A stretch of 64,000 bases of DNA from Eudromia elegans. Lineage: Eukaryota; Chordata; Aves; Tinamiformes; Tinamidae. A program made the translations under genes and the position numbers. The notes below the pieces were generated by a model. The model had not been told where the DNA came from and did no database searches. It saw nothing but the letters and a program-made list of their open reading frames with translations. The number at the start of each line of letters is the position of its first letter. The stretch's first letter is position 1. The DNA lies in NCBI GenBank assembly GCA_003342815.1, contig PTEX01000012.1:6581825-6645824 (forward strand), in the 5' to 3' direction. Of the stretch, positions 27,649 to 41,802 are shown in pieces.

Positions 27649-29185
27649 GCTCTCAGTTCAGACTGAACCTCTTTTTCATAAACAATCCTGAATTTAATGA
27701 AAAAATTAATGGCTAGGAATGAAAAAACAGGTGATCACAGAACTTCAATTTTGAATCTCTAGGCTTCAATTCTTCTAAGCTCTACTGAAAAGTCAAAATT
27801 GTCAATGAATTTCATAGATGATGTGATTTTCTACACATTTTAACAGATATAGGATAAGGAAGTAAAGATAGAATTTTATATTGAAGTAAATGAAACCTGA
27901 CTCCAAATGTTATGATCTAAGAATGAAAAAATCACTGCAGCAAATCAATCCCAGCTATCAGTGGGTGAACACACTGATACCCACAAAGTAGTTGAATCAC
28001 ACTGAGGCCAACAACTGACAGTGTTTCCATTTTATTTTCCCATAAAATGGAATAATCTACAAAGCTGAAATGTTCATCACAGTAAAGAACAAATACATAA
28101 AAATACTGCCAGGTCCATTACTAGTGAACAAAACAGTCACAGGCACAAAGTACAGACACACTTCACTGCTGCAGCTGTGACTGGGGATCAGACCAACATC
28201 TGCAATAGCTTAAAGACTGAATTCTTCCTTAACAGCTTCTTGCTAATGGGCTGCTTTATTTTTTTATACACGCACACATATAATCTATCAGCATGATGCA
28301 GCTATTCCAACTGCTTCCCTATACATGTTGCTTACAGCAAATTGGGACTGGCTTCAGCAATCCTTTTGTTTTTTAAAGGGCTTTTAAACAATCCTTAAAA
28401 GGATTTTCCCTGCTTTATTTACAGTCTATTCTACACAAAGGTTTTTATATTTAACATATTAAGGAGACAGGAATTACATCAATCTGTTCAAGTCCCAGCA
28501 TATGGTTAGGCAAAACTGACATTAGCATCAATGTGCTCTTACAGTGTGATAAATATGCAGTCAACGCATTTTTCAGAGTAAGTGTAAGAGCTAGAAGACC
28601 TATCTGCGAAAGTGATGTACCAGGAAATGTCAATTAAGGACCAAGAAATGCAGCAAACACTCAACTTACATATGTGGACACGTTTTTAAAATATGACTTA
28701 ATGAAACACTTTGCAAGAAAGAATCTAGTTAGATCTAGAAACAGTGTTAGCAAACAGAGCCTGTAATAATCTGAGCCTCTCTGCTTCTCTTTCCCTCTCC
28801 ACAGACAGTTCTTTGGTAACCCAGGATTCATCGTTGCTGAACATTGTCACATAAACTCCTCAAACCACAAAAGTGAACTGACAGTACTAACATTATCTAC
28901 TGATACACTTCCATTTTGAGAGGCATTTGACAGGGCTTGCCCTTGCTTTAGTGCCTTCCTGGTCCTAATGGGATGATAGAGGCCTAAGGCAATTTTTTTT
29001 AAACTCACACAATAAATGTGTAGAAGCAAGGAAGAGAAAGATATACTAGATTTGGGATGAGAGGGGCACTCCTAAAATTTCTTGAGAAGGTTTTACTCTA
29101 AGTAGTTCCACAGTTTCATATGTTTACTTCTCTCTGAAGATAACAGAAGAAATAATGTACCTTAATAAACCTAGTATGATGATCA

Positions 29186-29322
29186 TTATTTTTATACTTT
29201 ATATATACTTTATATATGTGTATATATACTATATGTACAACATATATAAAGTATATATGCTTTACATATATACTTTTTATATAATGTGTGTATATACTAT
29301 ATGTACTTTATATACTTTTAAT
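29186..29322. repeat. AT-rich block with perfect 17-bp inverted repeat
   Basis: A run of TA-rich sequence contains a perfect inverted repeat: tatatactttatatatg (29202-29218) and its complement (29241-29257), with a 22-nt loop. A direct repeat of tatactatatgtac follows about 70 bp further on. It probably arose by microsatellite expansion and could form a cruciform or hairpin. Confidence 0.85.
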
Positions 29323-29644
29323 ACCTTAAAAATAAAGTTCTACCATTCCCTTTCAAAAGCTACAATGAAATAACCTTCAAGACCATCAATTCACATGAAA
29401 AGTTAAGCAACAAGAAATAACAAACCTTAATAAAGAGAAGTGACTTCTAATCATGAATACAGTCTTAATGGGAATTCTTTAAAGTGGAGCAGCAGGATAG
29501 AATGACATAACTGCAACTTCCACATAAGAGAACAATTCCATTAGGAAAAGAAAAAAAGAGAGTCATATCTGATAAAATTATGGATTTATTGAGCATCATT
29601 AGGGATAAAAGGTATTGCAGCAGTCTCCAGTTCATAAATTACAC

Positions 29645-29757
29645 AGTCACAGGATCACAAAATCCCAGAATGGTTGAGTTGGAAGGGACCTCTAGAGATC
29701 ATCTAGTCCAACCCCTCTGCTCCAGCAGGGATCTCTAGAGCACGTGGCACAGGGTCA
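29645..29757 (-). mobile_element. CR1 LINE 3' end (about 110 bp)
   Basis: Reverse-orientation CR1 terminus: 'cacaggatcacaaaatccca', then 'gaatggttgagttggaaggg', 'acctctagagatcatctagt' and 'ccaacccctctgctccagca', breaking off after 'cacagggtcac'. It is severely 5'-truncated, as is usual for CR1. Confidence 0.9.
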
Positions 29758-32700
29758 CAAAATAACTAGACGTTTTGAAGAAGGTGATGCCGGTCACGAT
29801 TTTCTGCACAATAGTAGGTGACCACAGAGAGGAAATGGCTGTTCCTTAAAAAGTCCACATGAGCATGAAAACTGGTGCAATAGATCGGAACATGCTGCTT
29901 CCCTGAATGTGATCACCACGTGCATCTCATCTGGAAAGCAGAGCACTGGATCCAAGCCCTCCCTGCCAGCCCACAAGCGTGCAGGCAGCTTGGATTCCAG
30001 ATTCTGGGCCTGTCAGAGCAATTTGAGTCGAGAGGGGTAGGGGGCAAATGCAAATCCAGCATGTGACATAGCTGTGTTAACCACTTCACTCATAGAGCAG
30101 TTTGCACTACTTTAATCCAGCAGCAGCCACGAAGCTTCACTGCTCATTCCTCGCCCTCACTGCTAGTCTGTGAAAGGAACCAAAGGTTAAGCTAGTGGGA
30201 CTAGCCCCCACCTATTCTCCCTGAGCTAAATACTACGACATAGCATGAAAAAGTTCTTGATTATCACATTTCCCAGTTGCAGTTAGCCCTATTTTGACTT
30301 CTGAACACTGATTCCTGTTGTTACCTCCTCTGCTAAGTCACAAAAGCCAATACCATAGGCATGTAAATATGGGAGCTAGGAGAATTACTAATATATAGTG
30401 AAATACATTTGAAAGTCATTTTTTGCGTGTCTTTTTACAGCACAATGAGACTAAGTTGACAATAAGTATCCTGTGTGTCTCTTAGGCATTCGTGATCTGC
30501 TTTCCTACATGTCAACTTATATCACCCTTTAAAATTCTTACATAGAAAATCAGATTTCAAGGGTCATTGCATCTCCTAACGAAAAAGTGTTAGGGATAAG
30601 AAGAAATGCTAAACAGAGCAACAACTTGAATGATAACCTGTGACACAGCTGGACTCCTTTGAAGAAAAATAACCCAATAGGAAGAGAGGGAATGAATGCA
30701 CCTGTCAGAAAGGGCTCAGCATTGCGTATTACAGGCTTGCATATTACACAGCATCACCTATGTGGCATTTTGCTTCCAACTAACATAGCATAACGTGCGT
30801 AGGATTACTTGTTTACTTTTTATACTATATAGATGTTTCTAATCTATGCAAATATGTCAGAATATATTAATTCTAGGAGATAACAGAACTATGTTGTAAT
30901 GTATGTCATTTCAGTTTTGGAAGGATGCTTATGCAAGGAAGCAAATTGCTTCAATTAAAAAAAATGCACAGCTGTGTCATCTGCTTTGAAAAGTTCTGGT
31001 CATGGTAATCTATTTTCCTTGTAGATAGACAGACTTAGCACTTACAAAGTACAGGAGGAACCAAGTTTTTTTTTTCAGGAAGAATGGGACTAGGGTAGTT
31101 GCTGCTGCATGTAGAGCAGAATGATGATGAACTATTTCACTGTCAGAGAAATAAAATTAAGCTGCATTCCTGCATTTAAAAATTTCTGTACCTTACATAG
31201 GAAGTCAAAAGTATCAGGAAATCTTACCAACAGACACTGTTATCCACTTCATCTATAAAATGATAACCAGAATAAATACATTCTGTCTTTACCCACCTGG
31301 TTTATTTATTCAGCTCACTTTTATTTATTTGAGGGCTCAGTGTTTCTACTTCTGCTCCATTCTGATACCTCTTCCAGTTCAGAGCCAACATATGAGACTA
31401 ACAAATGCCCCTCTGATTTTCTTTCTTTTACTCAGCTGAGATCCTTGTTTGCCTGCTGATAGCCACAGAGCACACAGCAAAGTCTCCTCCTTTGCTGCAG
31501 CCAATATTTCTCTCATGGAATTAACAGCCTGTTGTGCTAACAGGAATGAGCAGATGACTAAAATATGGCTAGCTCTGAGTACGAACACGGCGTACATTTC
31601 CTGATCCAAATGAAAAAGACAAAGGGTATAATTACATATGTTCCTAGTTCAATAGATTCATTAATGGTATTTCTGATCAGGGCCAGACTTTAAGTTACTA
31701 CTGTGCATACAAGTAACATATGCAAACATACATGGACGTTGAAAAACTGCTCTCTCAATGAGTTTCTCAGTTTTCTAAGAAGAAACAGAGGAATAGAGAA
31801 CAAGAGGTTTGCAAGCGAGTAAAATGCTTCTGGCTTTGGTTTTGAGCATGATGAATTGTCCTCAATTCACTCATATTTGAAGAACTTTCTATAGCAGAAA
31901 CATGATCTTGCAGGATACCAGGAACAAATTACCATCTCCTTAAGCTCAGTGTTCGTTTCTCTTTCTTTATTTTTTTTTTTTAATCATCTTTATAAAGTAA
32001 GAAAGGCAGACAGCTGGAGACAAGATAGTACCATTTCTTCCTCTTATAAGGTTTGTGGATAGTGGATTATTAGAACAAGAATAGCTTAGATAAACTAAAC
32101 ATCTCACTGCTTTTATGCAATAGACCACAGAGAAAGAAGGAAATAAATTATCACTGAAATATACAATTTGTATTCCCCAGCCAAGCAAAGCAGACAGTGT
32201 GTACAGATGTGCAAATGTACCTAATCTGCACATTAAGAAAGAAGGGGAAAAACAAAACTAATTTAGCTGCCAAGTCTAAAATATGCTAAGATATGACTCC
32301 TTGGTTTCATTTTTTTTAGGTAATTTTCATGGGACTCTTGTATATTAGGTAGTACTGTTAGGAACCTTCAATTCAGTTTCAGTATTTCTCTGCCTCTTTG
32401 AAGATCAGTTTCCGTAACAAGATACTAACAAGATATTAACCTACTACTTTCAGTTGCAGTCACACACATTATTGTCAAAACACAAATTATAGAGTAACTT
32501 CAGTGTAACTATGAGAGTTTGCGTCCTCTAAGCCTTCCCTTATGAACTGCAGGAAAACTGACACTGATTTACTTTTTTTTTTTTTTAATACCATCTACCC
32601 TCTGCACTTAAAGCAATGCAGATCTAAAGCCTAAACTGTAGGAAAAACTCTTTGCATCAAGCCACCACACATGCAGCAATCTTAATACACTAATTTAGCT

Positions 32701-34422
32701 TTGTAGGTAAAAGCCAAAGCAAATTATTTCATTTTCTAATATCAGATTCTTGCAAGGAAAGCTTTATATAAGACTCTGGATTGATCATAAATATAAAACA
32801 TAAACATAAGCTTAAAATATAAAATTTATCTCCCTTTTATTTCCCCTATATCTACATTATATCATCATCCAAAGCAGTTTATTTTATGCAAAGTATTTAT
32901 TGTAACCAATCTAACTAATAGGGTTGTATAACATAATGGTAATACAGAATTTAGCAAGAAGCATTAAAGGACATGGCATATATTCAAACATAATCGAGCG
33001 CAGAATTATAGAATCCACATCAGCGCTACAAGGACATTTGAGTGCTCATTGTATTATTTCCAGGGAACTAGCTGCTGAATATTGAGCAAATGCTTCTCCA
33101 GAAAAGCATCTGAACCTATGCATCAGTAAACAAATCCTAAAGTTAATTCTCTTCAGAAATTCAGTCATAAGCATATAACTGCAGGCTGTAATCTCTGCAT
33201 TCAATATTAAATGTTAATACTAATTTGAACTAGAAAAAGATTTCTACTGTCAGTTAGATTTCTACTGACTGTTGGCAGCAGAAAAGTGTGATTGCCTTAC
33301 TAAAATAAAGCATAAAATAAACATAATATTAGGTTCAAAATATGGTAGGGAAATTTTCAGTAACACAAGATATTCATTCCTGAGAAAATTGAAAAAGAAG
33401 ACTGACATCTACCTTTGAAAATAATGGCAACTTTAAGAGTGTGTATTAATACTAACTGTAAAAAAAGAAGTTAGGCTAAAGACATTCTACAACAGAACAG
33501 GAAAAGAAACAGATTGGCTCATCCTGATATTACTTTTCTTTTTCTAATGAAATTCCTCTGTCTGTACTAAAAGAAAGCAGTTATTTCCAAATTCATTACC
33601 ACCAACACATGGCCTGTTATCTGAAGTGAAGATGTTTTAGATTAGCATAATAAGGAAAGACAGCTCTGCAGAACTTCTTTGGTGATTCTGTACAGTAGCA
33701 ATGCTCCATTAAGATTTTGAATCCTAAATTTAACATAAAGAATGGCAAGCTACAGGTACGATCAATAAATCATTCGAAAGGCGAGTTGAAATGTAGTTAT
33801 TAGTTAATTTGTCCTCCCCAGAGAAGGAGATAAGAAATGCACTCTACCTAGGTGGTCACTTATAAGGCTGACAGAACACAGATACCTGTTCTGTTTGACT
33901 TGATAGTGAAAAAGATGAGAGCAAAACCAAAAGGTTTTGAAAAAAAGTTTAAGAAAATTTATTAGAACTTAGAGTAAATATATCTAAATCAGCATGCACC
34001 ACTGTTAAATTAAGCTAGTGAAAACATCAGCATTGTCATAGGAAAAGCGAGAGAGGCAACAACGAAAGCCTTAACATCAACAAAGGGATAGAAAAACACT
34101 TAAAAAAAAGTGTAAGGTAGTAACTTATTTAGATATGTATAAATTAAGGAGACTTGGAGGTAACTGTCACATAGCTGTTGATATGGCTTGAAAGCAAGAA
34201 ATCAACAGTCTGAGGAAGGCAGAAAAGCTCACAATACAGCTGAGATGCAAAGTAGGTGATGTTATGTACCCCTCTCTGTGCATTTCTTGATTTTGGGCCA
34301 CTTCTGCACTGTTTTAAAAAGATTGAATAAATCTAATCAGAAACTCTGAGATTAGCTTAATATTTCATCCCAAAATACATGCTATTCAAGGCTTTTAATT
34401 CTGGAATATCATATTTGAGAAT

Positions 34423-34732
34423 GTAAAAAAGATGGGGCAAAACTCTTCTCAGTGGTGATCGGTGATAGGACAAGGGGTAATGGTTACAAATTGACACACA
34501 GGAAGCTCCATCTCCATGTGAGGAAGAACTTCTTTCCTGTGCGGGTGACAGAGCCCTGGAACAGGCTGCCCAGAGAGGCTGTGGAGTCTCCTTCTCTGGA
34601 GATCTTCCAAACCCGCCTGGATGCCACCCTGTGCCATGTGCTCTAGGGGTCCCTGCTGGAGCAGGGGGGGTTGGACTAGATGATCTCTAGAGGTCCCTTC
34701 AAACCTCCACTATTCTGGGATTCTGTGAAATC
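34423..34732 (+). mobile_element. CR1 LINE 3' fragment (about 310 bp)
   Basis: Sense-strand CR1 from 'actcttctcagtggtgatcg' through 'gaagctccatctccatgtga', 'agccctggaacaggctgccc', 'ttggactagatgatctctag' and 'aggtcccttcaaacctccac' to a terminal 'attctgggattctgtgaaat'. Its antisense reading shares a long peptide with the 42.8 kb copy ([18 protein letters not shown]), showing the two are close relatives. Small open frames over it are CR1 shadows, not genes. Confidence 0.93.
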
Positions 34733-37700
34733 CTTTTTTTACTTCCCCAAACAACTAGGATAATGTATTTTTTTAAAAAAAAATATAACTCAAACTATTA
34801 TAAATGACTTCATTTTCTAAATTTCTTTTTCCTAACTAGACAATGTGGAGTGTCAGGAACAGGTCATGTTACAATTCTATAAGGAAACAGTAAGAGAGTG
34901 AACATTCTTCATGCTGCTGCTGCCGCTGTTCCCATTAATAACCAGACCCACAGGAGCTGCTTAAAGCACACTTAAGCCACAACACAATGGCAGGTGTAAG
35001 ACTTGTGCAAGAGACACACTACACTACTCCAGGTCTCACATTATTTTAAAAATAAACCCTAAAGAGAAAAGCTTTATTTTATTAATATTGATACTTAATT
35101 TTATAACAGAGAAACAAAAGGAGGAGAATCGGGAAACATTCCCATTACAGTAGTACTGTAACATGTTACAAATTCAGAGCCTTGAAAATCAACTTATTAC
35201 AAAGCAACAGCAAAAAACTACTGAAACACAAAGGAATCATTTCAGTGTCCCTTCCACTTCAAACTTTTCACATACGCATTCTGCATCCTTAGGTATAAAC
35301 TAAATGTTTTATTTTGAAGCAAGAATTTTAAATTTTATGGTTATATGACTTAACTTTTTCTCTTGTATGGTTATCAAGATGTGCCATACCACAGCATCCC
35401 CTTTACATTGAGCTTCTGATGAAAAAAATCATATTTCAAATCACCCTATGTCTCCTTTCAATTGTTGGCTTTGCATTTCTAGTTTCAGTGCTTGAGAATA
35501 AATGATGTCATTTTCTGTTCTCTCATCTTTAACTAAACTGTCTTCCTTACCTAAATGACCAATTTACAGCTTATTTTATTACATCCTCCTCCTACTCCAC
35601 ATTTTGGCACAGTAAGCTATTAACTGCACTTTTAAATAGAGAGGCTGAAGGATTCCTCTTCAGTAAGAAATCCTTTAACTTCAAACAATTAGGAATCTAC
35701 CCAATTCCTTGGCAACGACTTTCTGTCTTATCAATGTTGCATTTTCCTCAGTGAATATACTCACAGAAGCGTCTCTCTTGTCAAGGTTAGTCTCATATCA
35801 ACCTGCAGATCTTGCTAGGAGACTAGTGAGTACACTATAAGCAGAAATGTTGTATCTATGCATATTTTTATATATTTAAATTAATCTCTTAATTTAGAAA
35901 AAAATGCTATTATAAAACATCCTTCAGCAGGTATGGAATTGGGGGGGGTTAGGTTATTAACTGATGAATTTTGGAAAAACAAAAAAATCAAGAAGTGTTT
36001 TGGAACACATTATTTAACATTAGTATTTTATCACATCTGATCTTGTGACTTCAGTTCCCCATGTTAGTCTAGAAAATTATCTACTACAGTTGTAGATAGA
36101 TGTATATTCCAAGATAGCACTTGGAATTTGATGGCTATATCCAGCTCTCTGGAGATTCATAATATTTTTGAAAGTTAGATGCACATTTTAAATGTTTTGC
36201 TCCTGAACAAAACTGCTATCCTGAGCCTAAGTCTGTACTTCAAAAGATTTTGTGGAAGCACCTTGAGTCTCCTGAGCTCTATACTCTAACTGAACTAGTA
36301 CCATTGCTTCTGTGACATCTGCATTTGTATATATGACCAGAGTAATTATGTAGTCTTGATACAGAATTTTGTCTTTGAGGAAAGGGAAGACTTAGTGAAG
36401 ACTTGCTCATTAGTGATGAACTAAATTTAAGTTGTTTCTTTTTAACTGGACACACTTCTGGTGAATATGATTACAAGTATACCAGTTCAGAAAAACAAAT
36501 TCTGAAGATACTACTCCCAAAAGTTAGTTTTACTTTAATGTAACCACAATCCCCTGTTGAGGTTGGTCACAGAACAAGCAACCTACCACCCAAACCACAT
36601 TATACATAAGAAAAGACCAACTTCCTTTGGAAATAAATCCGCTCAGAAGAAAGATGACAGAGAGTGAAAAGTTGTGGGCATTTGCATAACTCTGCCTGGA
36701 GGAGATGAACAGCCAGCAGATGAACAGTCAGCATAATATGTGGTGCTCTTTCCATGACCTCTCTTCTACGGAGTTCAGCATCAGTTTTCAGAAGCCCAAG
36801 AAGCTAAAGAAGCCCCCAAAATGTATACATTCTTGGCCAGTTATATTCTGTTGACCAATCTGTATGCAATAGAGAAAAACATAGGGCACTCCAGAGACCT
36901 GTATTTTATACCAGTTCTGTATGTTCAGTATTTAAAAAATGAAGCAAAAATGTAATGTTTAAATGTCCCCCAGTGTAGGCAATGACTAGATGAGAATCAA
37001 GGTTGCTTTTCCAAAAATTTGCAAACGGATGGCAGCTGCTCACTACCCTAAGCTAATTACTGGTATCAGGAGGAGTATTTAACTGAAGCTAATGACAGGG
37101 AGAGTCACAGTCACAGGGACATTCAGTCACCGTGAATGTCTGGATAACAAGACTGGTAGCACACATTACCCTTAACTTCTCTGAACAAGGAAGTTTGGGA
37201 TCCACCATTAAGGATCTGAGACCTTTTTTTTTTTTTAAAAAAAAGTCACAAACCTAACAGGGATGTTGCAGATGCCACCAAAGAATGAGGGCAACCCATT
37301 CCACTAGGACACAGAGTTGCCCTACTGACATGAGTACATCAGACTGCTATTAGGCGGAGCAGCAGTGATTGCATGAGCTTGCTAACTAGGTTAATCACCC
37401 AGCCTCTCCAGTGATTTAACCTATACCTGTTTTCCAATTTATATTTGGAAGCTGACAATGAATGGGGTATGAACTACCTACTGTGTTAAAAGCATTTTTA
37501 ACAGTATCAGAGAATATGTTTAACACTCTCCTCAAAATGATTCAGAATTATATAGTTATTAAAATGCATGAGATTACCACTTAATAGCATCCTGTACCTT
37601 TGCAACTTAAATTAGTTAGGCAGACTTCATAAATATAATCACTGAGTTCCTAATGAATTTTTTTATTAATTTCCAGAAGAGACACTTTTGTAATTAGGAG

Positions 37701-38599
37701 TGTCATACTAAAGCTGTACTCTACCAACCTAAGACGTTTAGAAAGTAGGCACACTCATTTGAAAGTGCTGAAATATATATTAGCCATCGTTTAGCGGGGC
37801 ACAGGTTAATTTTCTTTTTTTCCATCATATTAAATATAAGTGTCCTTGCCTGTATGCGCTGAATAACCCTCCCAACAGTGACGCAACAGAAGACTGTAAA
37901 AAACATATACAGTTTATAAACCTAAGAACGTTATATTCTTTCAGTCAACTAATTACATTAATATATGTTATAACAAGAGAACATCTCTAGTCCATTAAAG
38001 CCTAAACTACCAGACAAGCACCACAAGACAAGATCATCTGTGAGCTAGTTCACTAGTATATAAGGAGCAATTTACATTCCATACGAAGGAATTTCAAGAC
38101 TCATTTTATTTGAGAAGTATTTTTTGTTTTAACATAATAATATGAATTTCCATCTCCAAGAAGCCTCAGTTACAACCTAAATAGGTACTGATAACAAATT
38201 GACCAATTTACATGTTTCATTACTCCAGCATGCATAATTAGTCTCATCATCTTCCTGTTAGCACAGTAGCCAACTGATGTTTAAATCTCTTGATGAGAAA
38301 AAATAGGTTCTGTTAAACTTCTAAGAAGGTTATCGAACCATGTTGCCCAAGATCTTCTATAAAAGAAAAGCGTCCTACAATTTACTAGGAGCCTTCTGTA
38401 GGCAAGTAGCTTGAGCAGAAGAATTTACCATTTCCTATTACCTGCAAAATTATAGCATTTGATTGTAACTGTCAGTGTAAATTGACAGTAGATTGGAAAA
38501 ATCACTCTGAAATATGTATGTCAAATTTGTGGATAAACGCACAAGAAAGCCGTGACAAAACTCAAGGCATTAATATATTCAAAGCAATTTGTTTTTCAC

Positions 38600-38835
38600 A
38601 TTTCATAATACAGTTGTAATCCTGGGCACCGACGCAGCTGCTTCCAAACCCAACCCATGGAGATCCTGATGCCGGCAATAGGGGCTGCCCTCAGGTTCCC
38701 TTCTCCCATGTCGGGTGGTGGGACAAGGCCCAACTGGAAGGTCTGGCCCTGCAGGCACTCGGAACCAATGCCACCACCACAGCTCTGCACACAGCGAGCC
38801 ACCAGCGTATGCTGTGCCCTGACAATACACATCTA
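38600..38835. other. GC-rich patch of unknown origin
   Basis: A sharply bounded 235 bp GC-rich block sits in AT-rich intron. It is open in more than one frame, including 78 codons on the minus strand (38596-38832) with a Cys/Gly-rich stretch. No CR1 landmark, terminal repeat or poly(A) tail is visible. It could be an inserted retrocopy fragment, a family of dispersed repeats, or a conserved exon; nothing in the translation is recognisable. Confidence 0.3.
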
Positions 38836-41780
38836 CATGGTAAAACTTCCACTGGAATGTTACACTCCCATAGATTTACAAAGATGATGCAAAGATTGAT
38901 GATATTTAATGTAGAAAAATATTACATTGAAAGATAGTCCATCTTTCCCTCTTTTTTTATCGTTTTAAGACAGAGAGAAGTCTTATAGACATAAATACTG
39001 AGAACTGCTGAGGTGTTTTGGAGACTGGGATGCATTCTTGTCTTATAAAGATACTCCTCAAGAATAAGAAGAAAATTATTAAACACAATATTAGTAAAAC
39101 AGATTAAAAAAATGCAACTTTTTTTTCCCTCAAAAAAATCTAGCTTCAACATAAGATGCATTTACCTGAGAAAATTTGATAAATATAATGTTCATATCCC
39201 TTATAGCAACGCTACAATGCAAAGATTTACTTATTCCCACCATATATGATCATGCAAGCTTGAATCACCAGTAACAGGAAGTAGGTATTATGTGCTGTAT
39301 AATTTTCTTGTGGATGTAAAAATGGTCTAAAAAGATGTATTAATTTTATTAATACTGACATTATATCATTAACATGGATATATTAATAAAAAGCACAGCT
39401 TCATTCTTTGAAATTGTGACACAAGCATTAATATTTAGTATTAAATTTTGACTACAAAACTGAATGTTCCAAAATGTGTTGCATAGCCTCCACATTTGCA
39501 GATATACAATGAATCAAGGAAGCAATGAAATGCAAATCTTGCTTGGTGAGTAGTATCATAAATAATACCTGCAGCTCAAAACTGACAATGTTCATTTGCC
39601 ACTGGCATAAACTGGAAAGTTTTTGTCACGTGTGTCATTCAGAACTGGCACTAGACATTGCAGATTATCTTTCTGTATTTCAGGTAATGCTAATTTACTC
39701 TCCCTGCCACAAAATAATTTAAAAGCTTTACAGCTGATGTTGGTAAAACTTTTCTCCTACAGCTCAGCATAGAGGTTTTTAAACCTAATGTAAGAATGTC
39801 CGCACAATCTATAACAAAAACAGTTCAAAGTTATTCCTTAGTGTATATACATATTGTTTTCAGTGCACTTGAACAGTCCTTTGCTCTTGTCTTTGGAACA
39901 CAATAGAGTTCTCAACAAAAACTCAATATTAAGAGACTATGGTATTGTGCATCTTGGTGTATGGAGAGACTGAATTTTCTTGGACTCTAGAAAAATAGGT
40001 CACCAGTTAGATCAAATCCTGCACTAAATCTGAGGGACATTACAGGAGAAAGAAATACAAAGGGAAATGTTTCAGAGAGTAGAGGCACAGCAAATTTTAA
40101 AGATGACCTATGTCTTTATAGGACATAGGCAGATCCAAACACTCTGTTGTTGTAAAACCCAGTCTAGTGTCTTGGATTACAAGACTAACTTTTCTGCTCT
40201 CCATTGCAAGTGCAGACACCAAAGCAAACAGTCCAGAGAGAGAACAGATGGAGAATTTATGTGCATGTCTGGAACAAGCTGGACTGGGTAGGCAACTTTC
40301 AAGTAAGGCTTTCAAGTATGTACTTCACGTAGTCTTGATTTGTTGTGCCTCACACGTTTTTGATTTGACAGACTTTGGGGAATATCGTGAATCTACAAAC
40401 TTCCAGCTTGTTCTGTTGCAAATATTGTGCAAATGCAGAGAGAAAATAGAAATCATTGCCTAAGCTCCCTTAATAGACTATTCATGTATATTTTAACAGC
40501 AGGAATGGCCAAAAGTCAATCTACAGTGGCTTAATTCCATAAAAGTAGAAATTCATTTTTTTCTCTCTGTACAAACTATACTTTCAAATTAAATTAGCAG
40601 AAATAGGGGTGAATACTTCCAATTCTCACTGTTTTGTTTGACTTTCCAAGTATGCAGTTTAAATAATTGGAAAGTCACATTGACTGTAACTTGTCACTAA
40701 AAGCTGCCCATATGCAACATATCCTTTTAAAGCAATTAGTAACAAAGGTGAAATGTGAATTGCTAGCCAGATTCCCAGCTACGCTTCTCCCTGAAACCAT
40801 CACATTTAATGAAAGAAAAACAAAAAAAATTAAAATTAGATGATGATAAAAGAACGCATGTTTTAAAGTAGAAACTTTTTTAAACGTCACTTCTAATAAG
40901 CTTTCTTTGTCTTTTGAATTATAGTTTGGGGGGTTATTTTCTGCTTCTTTTAATAAGAAAAAAATGAAGATGTTCCTCCAAACCTTCTCAATTTCATAAC
41001 AAAAGATTATTTCTAAATAAAAAGTATAAACATTCCATTAAAAAGTTGTGCAGAAATATTTCAATGTCTATAAAAAAATCTTCAAATTTTCCTAATGTAA
41101 GATTTTTACTTAACAGAAATACTATCCCAGATACAGATTAAGAAAAATAATAGCTAAATCAGTCCAGACATCAAAAAGATTTTTTAGTGAATGGTTTGGT
41201 TTTTTGGCAAATGGAAATCAACCTCTGTTCCCAATATAGTAATACTCAACAATATATTTTTTTTTCCCGAGATGTATTTATAGAAAATGGTTCCAAAGTA
41301 TTTTTCTAAAATTGTAGACTGCAAATGTTTCTGTCTTTCAAGGAAAATCCAAACTACACTGATTTTAGAATAATCTTTAAAATATGTTAGATTATAAAGA
41401 TTACATTCAATAACAGTCTTAAAAAATACTGATTTGTGCTACTATAAATTAAAAGTAGGGTAATAAAGGATACTAAAGCCATAACATGATCAAATTATGC
41501 AACTTACACAACTTCATTACAAAATGAGCACCCTGTCAGTAAAAAAAAAGAATATATATGTATTGCTCATCTTTGACATTTGGGGCATCATACATTTCAA
41601 AGCAGAGGATCTGTTCTAAGTTTTTTAAAATTCCCCTAATGTACAACCTTCCATGTCCGTATTCTAATAATATCTACTGTGACTTTGACTTGTGTCACAG
41701 TTCTTCATACCTAGCACACTATATAAAACATACTCCTATCAAATAAAATACTTCACTTTTGGAGGACAATGTAAAACAGT

Positions 41781-41802
41781 CATGAGTCACTCCTGACTCA
41801 TG
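41781..41802. promoter_or_regulatory. Inverted pair of AP-1/TRE-type sites
   Basis: Two perfect 9-bp arms, catgagtca (41781-41789) and tgactcatg (41794-41802), are separated by 4 bp. Each arm contains the 7-bp AP-1 consensus TGA(G/C)TCA. The arrangement could bind two bZIP dimers (FOS/JUN, or BACH/MAF-type). Function is inferred from motif only; no conservation data are available here. Confidence 0.4.

Noticed and set aside
33003-33065. Possible reverse CR1 3' end ('agaattatagaatccacatc')
   Set aside because: Only the first few bases fit the terminal repeat; the diagnostic 'ggttggaagggacct' and 'tctagtccaaccc' parts are absent.
37118-37140. 8-bp inverted repeat gacattca/tgaatgtc
   Set aside because: Arms this short are expected by chance in 64 kb; no motif of interest.
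40107-40129. 8-bp inverted repeat cctatgtc/gacatagg, considered as a small hairpin RNA
   Set aside because: The stem is too short for a microRNA precursor and flanking bases do not extend the pairing.
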